Shown here: positions 23,827 through 32,400 of the stretch, in pieces
Position numbering within the stretch: the first letter of the stretch is position 1
Layout of the letters: each line of letters opens with the position of its first letter
From: Microglena sp. YARC
Lineage: Eukaryota; Chlorophyta; Chlorophyceae; Chlamydomonadales; Chlamydomonadaceae
Direction: 5' to 3'
DNA length: 64,000 nt
Assembly: GCA_022414725.1 (NCBI GenBank)
Contig: CM039466.1
Span: 16,379,461 to 16,443,460 of the forward strand
Notes under the pieces: model-generated
The model's database searches: none
Told to the model about the DNA's origin: nothing
The model's input: the letters and a program-made list of their open reading frames with translations, nothing else
Translations under genes and position numbers: made by a program

Positions 23827-24767
23827 TTTTTTTCCTCCAAAACAGGATCCCTAATCCGATTTTGGTCGATTTGGGTCATTTTAAGTAAATTTGAGTACAA
23901 AACTTTTTTTGTTTCTTACTCCGGCAATTTGGCCTAAACAGGTTCATGTATTCCGACCGGAATATATTCCTGAAAAAATATCCCTGGCTACATCTACTGA
24001 TCGCTAATTTTGACCCCGTTTTGGCCCAAATTGCGGCTAGACAAAAAACGCAGTGGCCCTAAAAAGCTATAAAAAGCTATAAACGCTGTCCCTGGAGGAG
24101 GCTTAAAACCATGAAGCTAAAAAAACCACTTGCAGATTTGAAAAATCCCTGGCCCACCGCCCCCTCTCCTTGGTCATCTACCCTGCTGGTGACCTTGTGA
24201 TCGCTGATACCTGATATAAAATTTGATAGGATGCAGGCTGTGCCACTGTTCTTTCTCGGCATTGTTTTGCTGCGTTTGCTGTCTTATGTACTACTCTCGA
24301 GTTCCTGTGTAACGTATGTTGCTGTGTAACGCACGAGTTGCTGTGTAACGTATGTTGCTGTGTAATGTACTCCTCTCCCATTAAAATGTTGCTGTATAAC
24401 GAATGAGTTGCTGTGTAATGTACTCCTCTCTCATTTAGATGTTGCTGTGTAACGTATATTGCTGTGTAACGTACTCCTCTCCCATTAAAATGTTGCTGTA
24501 TAACGAATGAGTTGCTGTGTAATGTACTCCTCTCTCATTTAGATGTTGCTGTGTAACGTACGAGTTGCTGTGTAACGTACTCCTCTCTCATTTAGATGAC
24601 TTGACCAAGAAAGCCCTTCTCTATGGGCCACAACCTCTTCAGTTTTTTTCAAACCTGAAAGTGGGGTTTTATTAGCTTTATGGTCTTAGACCTCCTCCAG
24701 GGACAGCTTTTTAATGTTTTTAGTGCTTTTTATAGGTCTTACAGTTTTGTAGGGCCATTTAGGGGTC

Positions 24768-24798
<31 letters not shown>

Positions 24799-26632
24799 GG
24801 GGGGGCTCTTTTTAATTTTTATAGCGATAATTTCTTTAAGCTGGTCAAAACTAGCGATCGCTATATATAGCAGGAAACAAAATCCCTTAACCTCTTCTGC
24901 GTTCTTGAATTTGAACTTGGTTACATAGCTTCAGCCAGCAATTTGGCTGCTCGCTGTCTTCTGCAGTAAAACAATTACCAGAAAAATATCTTCTGCGTTC
25001 ACTCCCGCTTTCCACAAAAAAACGATGTTCACCACCCACCAACCCCCTTCCACACAAAAATTGCAATCCCCCCCATGCTAACCCCCTCTCCTCAGTCATC
25101 TACGTCGCTGGTGACCGTGTGGTGACCGATGCGCTGTGCAAGCCTTTCTCCATGGGCCACAACCTTCTGCGTCCACTCCCCCTTTCTCCCAAAAATAATA
25201 CTCACCGCCCACTAACCCCCTTCCACAAAACAAGTACAATCCTCCCCACACCAACCCCCTCTCCTCAGTCATCTACGTCGCTGGTGACCGTGTGGTGACC
25301 GACGCGCTGTGCAAGCCCTTCTCCATGGGCCGCAACCTCTTCTGCGTTCACTCCAGGAAGCACATCAATGACGACCCTGCCCTGTTTGAGGCAAAGAGCG
25401 CCACCAACCTCAAGGTAAAAATGAAAACAAAGGAAAAAAGGAATGAGGGCTGTCTGGTAATATGGAGTTTTATTTTTATAGTAAGATAGTATGTCTGCAT
25501 GTAGGCTATCATTGTTCTTGGCTGGGCAAATTGTTTTTGGTATGTTCAAGGAGTACAAATCTGGGGGGGGGGGGGGGGGGGGGGGGGGGCAAAGCACTGG
25601 TGAACTGAACCATGGTAGCACCAAACCTCAAGGTACAGACAAAATAAAAAAATTAAAGGAATAAGGGCTGTGTGGTAATATGGTGTTTTATTTTGATTAA
25701 TACAATAGTATGTATATACGTATGCTATTGTTCAGAATCCTTGGTAAGGCAAATTGATTTTGGTTTGTTGGGGAGGGGGGGGGGGGGGGGGGGGGGGGGC
25801 AAAGCACTGGTGAACTTGGGGTGGCAAAACAGGCTGAAAACTTGGGGTGGAGAAGTAGGCTGTAATGAAAGCCCGCTCATTCCTATTTTGTTTTGAAGGT
25901 GAGGGGTTGCCCTATCAACCTCGACTGAAAGGGACCAGCGCACCGGCGAAAACACACATACACACACCACTGCCTCATGACCACTGCCCCACCAGTTCTA
26001 TCCCGTGACTGCCCCCCCCCCCCCCCCCCCCCACACACACAACACACGCAACCAACCCAACCCAACCCAATCCAACCCAACCCAACCCAACCCTAACCCT
26101 AACCCTAACCCTAACCCACCCCACCCCACTCACCCCTCTCCCCCCCGCCCCCCCCCTGCAGACTGTCATGGCCATGACCAAGACGCTGAACGCTGGCGTG
26201 CCTCTTGTGGATCGCCCCTCCGTGGAAGGGGACCGCCCTAAGGACGGACACTGGTCCCCCGACCCCTTTGACCCCTCGTCCGTGGGACTTATGTACAACC
26301 TTGCCTCAAGGTCCAAGAGCCCTTGCCACATGGTCCCTATGGCCATGTACTCCTACGAGATCATGCCCCCACCCCCAGCCCTGGAGAAGAATTTGGGAGA
26401 GCGTAGGCTGACGAACCATGCCCCTGTGGGTATCACCCTGGGTGTGGAGCTGGACCTGACCCTGGCTGAGGGACAGGGGAAGGAGGCGAAGGCGGCAGAG
26501 TTGACTGAGAAGGCGTTTACCGATTGCTGTGAGGAGTACGCTGCACTTGAGGCAGCCATCAAGGACGAGTCCAAGCGTGGGGAGCTCTACACGCAGCCCT
26601 GGTTGAAAGCAGTACAGCCAGTCAGTGCCTAG
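18567..26632 (+). CDS. ATS1: Plastid glycerol-3-phosphate acyltransferase (soluble, ATS1-type), 7 exons
   Basis: Transfers an acyl group from acyl-ACP to sn-glycerol-3-phosphate, the first step of plastid glycerolipid synthesis. Exons: 18567-18641, 19767-20168, 20738-20857, 21723-21889, 23372-23502, 25269-25414, 26162-26632; all GT-AG, phases agree, 503 residues. Exon 1 plus the start of exon 2 form a Ser/Ala/Arg-rich, acid-free transit peptide (MLSALNQRAVRPTARITRNA). Residues about 37-130 are an acidic Ala/Glu/Met repeat. Then come the N-terminal helical domain, the acyltransferase signature NHQTEADP in exon 5, and GDRVVTDALCKPFSMGRN with VHSRKH in exon 6. Exon 7 carries GDRPKDGHWSPDPFDPSSV and EIMPPP. 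The usual Trp-Ile-Ala-Pro block just before GDRP reads differently (see findings). Introns are full of copied exon edges and minisatellites. Confidence 0.9.
19800..20085 (+). repeat. In-frame GCTGAGAACATGGCCGAG repeat in GPAT exon 2
   Basis: About fifteen units of five to six codons, all multiples of three, encode AEIVAMAENMAEAENLASA-like segments, a long amphipathic acidic helix. Related families run from transit peptide to catalytic domain without such a block, so this is probably a lineage-specific expansion or linker. Confidence 0.8.
20169..20735 (+). repeat. Duplicated junctions around GPAT intron 2
   Basis: At 20192-20242 the end of exon 2 recurs (ACGTGACTAATGAGAAGGAG ... CATACAAAAGCAG). 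At 20290-20375 and 20596-20690 the acceptor and start of exon 3 recur (ACCACAG|GTGRAYGCC, CTGCTGCCAGCA). Those copies lose coding sense where the true exon 20738 continues. Confidence 0.85.
21040..21105 (+). repeat. Donor-side copy of GPAT exon 3
   Basis: ACAACTACTGGGTATTGACC, AGAAGCCAACAAGAAGCTAG and TCAG|GTATCG mirror the last ~55 bases of exon 3 and its donor at 20857. A G-run separates them. Confidence 0.85.
21300..21715 (+). repeat. ~120-bp tandem repeat before GPAT exon 4
   Basis: Three units of CATTTCCTTGTACACACTGA, an ACACAC stretch, AATTCCAACCACCAACCATG and CTCTCCTCTC. The last unit leads directly into the polypyrimidine tract and acceptor at 21722. Confidence 0.85.
21890..22190 (+). 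repeat. Tandem repeat starting at the GPAT exon 4 donor
   Basis: Units of TTTCGACTTGGTATATATTG, ATCTGATCTGATCTGAAGTA and TTGACC occur four times, beginning four bases after the donor. The larger unit adds ACCACTCTGCTTCTGGGGTC and recurs at 22585-22640. Confidence 0.85.
22195..22385 (+). repeat. TAGCGATCGCTA-family repeat in GPAT intron 4
   Basis: TGACCCCGCTTTGGCCCAAA, GCTATAAAAGC and CTCTGGAGGAGGCCTAAACC. Downstream, 22490-22580 is an inverted match to 27740-27832 (GTAACTGTATTACACGGATG and its complement). Confidence 0.7.
22860..23370 (+). repeat. CCAACCCCTCAAA minisatellite before GPAT exon 5
   Basis: Pure C/A/T strand, about 500 bases, units near 10-18 bp such as CCAACCCCTCAAACCTCT, ending at the exon 5 acceptor (CACCAG, 23371). 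It acts as an extreme polypyrimidine tract. The long Pro/Asn frame is a by-product. Confidence 0.85.
23575..23640 (+). repeat. Copy of the GPAT NHQTEADP-coding segment in intron 5
   Basis: GTCGGCTAACCATCAGACTA and GAGGCTGACCCTGGAGCATC copy the catalytic segment of exon 5 (23425-23460) with small changes and no usable frame. Confidence 0.8.
23783..23827 (+). repeat. Poly-C run of about 42 bases
   Basis: The longest homopolymer in the window, flanked by T-rich sequence. The true length is unlikely to be exact in any assembly. It is followed at 23985-24150 by another TAGCGATCGCTA-family repeat. Confidence 0.85.
24164..24600 (+). repeat. Decayed exon 6 edges and GTTGCTGTGTAACGTA minisatellite
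   Basis: TTGGTCATCTACCCTGCTGGTGACC at 24169-24193 is a degenerate start of exon 6, shown here only as its landmark. From 24295 to 24595 TTGCTGTGTAACGTA and TACTCCTCTCYCATT alternate in units of about 22 and 65 bp. At 24600-24645 AAGCCCTTCTCTATGGGCCA copies mid-exon 6. Confidence 0.75.
24640..24890 (-). repeat. TAGCGATCGCTA-family repeat with internal G-run
   Basis: Minus-strand copy of the family; carries a G-run at about 24781-24806 that the 16640-16865 copy lacks. Confidence 0.7.
25090..25180 (+). repeat. Near-perfect acceptor-side copy of GPAT exon 6
   Basis: CTCCTCAG|TCATCTACGTCG and about 75 following bases repeat the true exon start at 25269, including the ATGGGCC segment. After ACAACCTTCTGCG it diverges. 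It has its own acceptor, so mis-splicing into it is possible. Confidence 0.85.
25402..25830 (+). repeat. ~210-bp duplication of the GPAT exon 6 donor region
   Basis: Exon end CAAACCTCAAG|GTA (true donor 25414) plus ~200 intronic bases ending in a ~30-base G-run and CAAAGCACTGGTGAAC occur twice (to about 25612, then 25618-25815). Both copies keep a donor-like GTA. Confidence 0.85.
26045..26125 (+). repeat. Interstitial telomere-like CCCTAA tract in GPAT intron 6
   Basis: AACCC repeats grade into four perfect CCCTAA units just before the exon 7 acceptor (26161). Exonic sequence resumes 40 bases later, so it is not a chromosome end. Confidence 0.85.
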
Positions 26633-26756
26633 AAGCCCTGGTTGAAAGCAGTACAGCCAGTCAGTGCCTAGAAGCCCTGATTGAAAGCAGTACAGCCAGT
26701 CAGTGCCTAGAAGCCCTGGTTGAAAGCAGTACAGCCAGTCAGTGCCTAGAAGCTGT
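26598..26756 (+). repeat. Four 39-bp copies of the GPAT stop-codon end
   Basis: GCCCTGGTTGAAAGCAGTAC plus AGCCAGTCAGTGCCTAGAA repeats four times. Only the first is in the coding frame; its TAG (26630-26632) ends the protein and each later unit repeats the same stop. Confidence 0.95.
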
Positions 26757-27438
26757 AGCTCGTAGCTAAAAAGAAAAGCTATGAATAGTAACTCTGGCAA
26801 AAACTTGGTCCCATGGGTCCAGCTTTAAGGCTGATGCACCATGAGATCGATTACCGGAATCTCTCTTATTCGCCCTGGTTGAAGAAGTAAAGTCAATACC
26901 GAGCCCTTGCTGACTTGGTTGAAGCCGGAGTTGTGAGAGTTTGTGTGGTGCTTGCTTTGTACAGATTTTACAGTCTAGCCGGTTAAGGCACAGCTAAATT
27001 GGCTAAATAGACTTGCCCGGCCTCAATATTGGGAAGGGCTGACATTTTATGTGATGACTACTTGATCTGGCATCAAATCAGTAAGTTGAAAGTTTTGAAT
27101 CTTTTTTGCCCCGTTGAGTTGCTGTTGCACTGAATATGGCAGAAAACATGATAGTGTGCTTTCACTCTGATGTAGGGGAAATATGTGCAATGGACCTTGC
27201 AAGTTGTGAACAGCAAACGAAAAAAAATTAATGATGCAAATCTGTAATTTGTGATAGTGCGAGGTCGATGACATTCGCCTTGTGTATTGTTCCACGGTAG
27301 CAGCATTGTTTGTGTGGCCTAACTAATTGAGTACTGTATCGGCAGCAGCATGTAGCCTTACCCCTACAATCCCAATGAGTCTCGTCCTGACGACACACAC
27401 AACGGCAAGCAGCTTATAATAGTAATAATAATTGTTAC

Positions 27439-27850
27439 AAGGTTCTATACTCCAGGTCTGGCGTCTAACCGTCTGCTCATTGCAGCGAGAGCCACGGAAA
27501 CCAGGGATTTCTAGTGCACATGTCTCGTGCAGATTCGAACCGGGGACTACTACGGTTGTGGTGACGGCAAGCAGCTGAATTGCCGGCAGGATCCAGGTAA
27601 CTAAATTCAAGTTCTAACACAGGGGAGTAAGAAGAATGCAGTACGCTCCCTGGTTTCCGCGGGTATTGCACAAGGGGGCTTCGAATTGGAAGACGGTGAG
27701 CAGCCAGAGATGGATGATAATTGATAACTTGAACTTGGTTAATTGAAATTGTAACATCCGTGTAATACAGTTACTCACAGGGCGTGAAGTTAAGGACACC
27801 ACAGCGTAAGCCGGAGCTAGCTATAGTCACAGTAACTTGCTTACAACGAT
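27439..27850. repeat. Dispersed repeat fragments between GPAT and BUD13
   Basis: 27439-27560 carries AGCCACGGAAACCAGGGA and a box-B-like AGATTCGAACCGGGGAC. 27640-27720 carries CGCTCCCTGGTTTCCG and GGAAGACGGTGAGCAGCC, in the opposite sense. 27740-27832 is inverted relative to 22490-22580. The rest of 26760-28650 shows no gene. Confidence 0.6.
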
Positions 27851-28659
27851 AGAACAATGTAGATAAGGGAAGTCGGCAAAATAGATCCGTAACTTCGGGA
27901 AAAGGATTGGCTCTGAGGATTGGGTCTAGGGGTCTGCGTCTGTGAAACCGCGGGCTGTCGAGGGTCGGACGCTGCCTTCCAGCAGACTTAGGTTCCGGCT
28001 GCCGTAGAGGGAACTTCTATAGATTACAATTCTTCAAATTTTCAAGTTGGGCTATTCCGGTTTCACTCGCTGTTACTAGCGGAATCCTGGCTAGTTTCTT
28101 TAGCCAGCAATCTGGCTGCTCCCCGTCTTCGGCAGTAAAACAATTATCTAAATGTAAACGCGAACAAATCATTTTTTCTGTCTTGACATTGGATGTACTC
28201 TAACTTTTTGGATCTCTTTGACAGATATTGAACAAGTTCTCTCATCGTTTTGCTACAGTTTTTTCTGCTTTGCCCCTCTTCTGATCAAGTCTTCGGTAAA
28301 TCCCCAGAATTCTTGTCTACAAGAATACCAGGGATTGGGGGGGTGTTATGGTACGACTTAAAAGTTGTACCTAGAGTGCCAAAGTGCCGTGCATGTCTAC
28401 CGGACCGGACTCACCGGCCTCTGTCCCGCTTGCCGACAGTGGCGAAGCCACCTGTGGCTGCGTGCACTACTGTCGCAGCACTAGTTGTACTGCTGCCATT
28501 TCCTTTGTAGGTCTAGCTTCCGTGCAATCTACTATCATCCATCTTGCTGTGGTAAAACGAGTCTTGAAACCGACTAGAGTCTGCAATCCCTGCGCCCCTT
28601 ATAAATACACAGGCAGAGTTAAAGATCATGTCAGCAAAGAATAAATTGGCCTCTACCCA

Positions 28660-29025
28660 CCTTCCTTAATATTCTCAGAACCCGCCTTGTTACATTACTT
28701 ACATCCCTAATAACCACCTAATCACCTTTATCTATAATATCAGACTCCACCAAATAACCAACCTAATTGCCACCTAATCACCTATGTCTATATTCACAGA
28801 CCTCACCTCTTTGCCTACCTGATTACCTGATTACCGCCTTCCTAATCATCTACCTAGCTATCTCTATATTCTCAGACCCCACCTCTTTGCCTGCCTGATT
28901 ACCCGATTACCGCCTACCTTATCACCTATCCCTACATTCTCAGACCCCACCTCTTTGCCTGCCTGATTACCCGATTACCGTCTACCTTATCACCTATCCC
29001 TACATTCTCAGACCCCACCTAATTA
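28660..29025 (+). repeat. ~75-bp tandem repeat (CTCAGACCCCACCTCTTTGC)
   Basis: About four units: CTCAGACCCCACCTCTTTGC, CTGCCTGATTACCCGATTAC, then ACCTTATCACCTATCC. Confidence 0.85.
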
Positions 29026-29427
29026 GTAATTACCCATCAGTCTGCATCAGTGGGTAATTTGGCGTACCCCCCTGGACTGTAACAACCAGCCCCCCCGGAG
29101 GGCCTGGTAACATACACAAGACGTAAAATCGGTACCAACGAATCCGATCGCTACTTGTGGGCCCCGTCCCACAAGTAGCGATCTATAATTCCGCACCACC
29201 CCGACGTTTCCCCACTTTTTGATTCACAATTCGCACCGTCACCCCTTCTCTATTCATTCTGTTGAATCATCAAGCAAGCAAGCAAGGGCTGGAGACACCT
29301 AAGGGGTTAGGCTGAAAAAGTAGGGCGACCGTTAGCAGGACCACCCTCTGGGCAATTCTCGAACTCCCCGATTTCAGCTGGCGAGTTTACGCGCAGCTTG
29401 TTATCACTGACACTAACAGAAAGGCGC

Positions 29428-32400
29428 ATGTCAAAGGCGAAAGCGCCGATCGCGACCAAAGCGGTGAATCTGTTCCAAGGCATCTCTTCAAGGCGGGAGG
29501 AGGAGAGGAAGAAGGATGCAGCTCCCAAGGTCAACACCGCGATGCAGGACTACTTGAAGAAGTATGGCGGGGGGGATGCTTCTGGTGGCGGGGAGAAGAA
29601 GAAGAAAAGAAGAAGAAGAAGTTGAGGATCTGGAAGATTAGGATCATTGACAATGATGTGAGCGGGCTGGGAGGCAGCAGGAGGATGGGGCCTGCCTCTG
29701 ATGATGAAGAAGATGATGACAGTGAGTGCAAGTACTGCACATGTGTGCTATGCTTGTGTACTATGCATGTGGTTAGGCTGACTGGCTGACTGTGAGTTCA
29801 ATTCCAGTACAAGTGTGCTATGGTTGTGTGGCGTGCGCGTGCGTGTGATAGTATATTGATGCTGAATGTGAGTTGGATTCCTCCGCACACATTCTGTTCA
29901 TGTACAAGTGTGCATGGGATGGTGCATCTGCATGTGCACGTTTAAGTTTGATTCGTGCGCATGAGCATCGTCAAAGACTCTTGCCAGAGCGGTGTGTGTA
30001 ATGGTGTATGCCATGGTGCATGTGCATATGTGTGTGATGGTGTGTGATGGTGCGTACAAATAAACATGGGCATGTCATGGTGCATGTGCATGGGATTGTG
30101 CATGTGCATGGGATGTGTCATGGTGCATGTGCATGGGATAGTGCATTCTGTGATGTGCCATGGTGCATGTGCATGGGATTGTGCATGTGTATGTACGCAT
30201 GTATGCATGTGCATGCTGTGATGTGCCATGGTGCATGTGCATGGGATTGTCCATGCTGTGATGTATGTGTAGTTGAGCACGCAATTTTGTATTGGGCTCA
30301 TGAGCATCTGCAAAGACCCTTGTCAGGGCAGTGTGTGTTATGGTCCATGTGCATATGTGTGTGCATGGTATGGCGTGTGCTGTGGTGCATGTGCAGTTGC
30401 GCTTGCAAGTTTGGTCTGTGATAATGGGATGGTGCATGTGCATGTGCGTTAGCCAGTTTGGTCGGTGATAATGAGCATGTCTGAATACACTTGCCAGTGT
30501 GCTCTGTATGATTGTGCATGCGATTGTGCATGTGCATGTGATTTTGCATGTCTTTATGCGTGTGCCTGCGTTTGTGCATGTGGGCGTGCATGCGCTTGTG
30601 CATGTGTGTGTATGCGTGGGCACACAAATGTGCATGTGCCTGTGCATGTGATAGCTATTGTGCATGTGTGTGCGTGTGTATGTGCTTGTGCATCTGCATG
30701 CTCTTGATTGTGCATGTGCATGCGTGTTCTCCTGCATGTGCGTGTGCTTGCGCTTGCACATGTTTGTATTCGTTTGCATCTGCGTGTGTGTGCATGCGCT
30801 TGTACACGTGTATATGCGTGGGCACACAAATGTGCATTTGCATGTGTATGTGTGTGCATGAACTTGCACATGTGTATACGTCTGTGCATGTGCATGTGTG
30901 TGCATGCGCCTGTGCATGTGTATATGCGTGTGCATTTGCTTGTGCATGTGTATATGCGTGTGCATGCACATGTGTGCGCATGAGCTTGTACATGTGTACA
31001 TGCGTGGGCACACAAATGTGCATTTGTATGTGTACGTGTGTGCATGAACGTGTACATGTGTATACGTCTGTGCATGTGTGTGCATGTTCTTGTACATGTG
31101 TATATGCGTGTGCATGGGCTTGCACATGTGTATATGCGTGTGCATGGGCTTGCACATGTGTATATTTGTGTTAATGTGTATGTGTGTGCATGAGCTTGTA
31201 CATGTTTATATTTGTGGGCACATGAATGTGCTTTTGCATGTGCATATGCATGTGTTTGTGCATGTGTGTATTTGTGCGCATGTTCTTTGCCTGTGGGTGC
31301 TCTTAGATGTGCATGTGCGTGTGCATGCACTTGTGCGTGTGTGTAAGCGTGTACATGTGCATCTTCATGTGTGTGCTCTTGAATGTGCATATGTTGTTTG
31401 TGTGGTGGTACATGTGCATTCGCATATCTTAACTCACATGCGCATGTAAATGTGCAAGTCTGGCCAAACCTATTGCATATACGCCTGTATGCCCATTTGC
31501 CTGGAACCTGAAAGTTTCTATTGTCGCCAGTGGCCACATCACACGCACCTTAGTTTGTGGCCCATAAGTGCATGTTCGTTGCTAGCTCACATTTGCTTGC
31601 GGCCCATCAAATGGCAAATTCACCTACATGCACGTTTGCTTGCTGCCCATAAACACATGCTGTTGATACCACCTACGCAGATCAACCCTTCATTGTGAAC
31701 AAGGACACAGCCTCCCCATCCCAACTACCACCACCCTCCCCACCACTGCCCAACCCTGCCCCCCCCCACCACCACCACCCCAACCTGCCTCCCCACCCAC
31801 CACGCACTTAATCCTGCCTCCCCATCACCACCACCACCACCAGACTCCCCACCACCACTCACCTACACAGATCAACCCGTCATTGTGAACAAAGAGGAGG
31901 GGAGAGCTCTAGCAAAGCAGATTGACGAGGTAGGTGCATGGGGGTTTAGGGTAGGCAGCTTGGAACTTGGTGCCAGCAAAGCAGATTGACCAGGTAGGTG
32001 CCTGGGGGTTTAGGGTTGACAGCTTGGAAATTGGTGCCTGCAAAGCAGATTGATGAGGTAGGTGCCTGGGGGTTTAGGTTTGACAGCTTGGAACTTGGTG
32101 CCAGCAAAGCAGATTGACGAGGTAGATGCCTGGGGGTTTAGGGTTGACAGCTTGGAACTTGGTGCCAGCAAAGCAGATTGATGAGGTAGATGCCTGGGGG
32201 GTTAGGGTTGACAGGTTCAAATATTGTGTGCTTGCAAGAGCAATGTCTGTTGTAGACCAGGCAAGCGCACCAACCTGACTTGGGATAGACTTGCAGGTTG
32301 GTGTTGGTGGTGGGGTGTTGATAGTGTGGGATGATGTAGATGTCAGGGGTTTTGTCAGAAGCGTGCTTGTTGTTGCGCTGCTGGTACTGAGTTGTTTTTG

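Noticed and set aside
26005..26125. Chromosome end
   Set aside because: CCCTAA units are few and GPAT coding sequence continues 40 bases later.
30075..31537. Long Cys/His/Met-rich frames on both strands (up to 360 codons)
   Set aside because: Products of the TGTGCATG minisatellite in BUD13 intron 1; both strands are open for the same reason.
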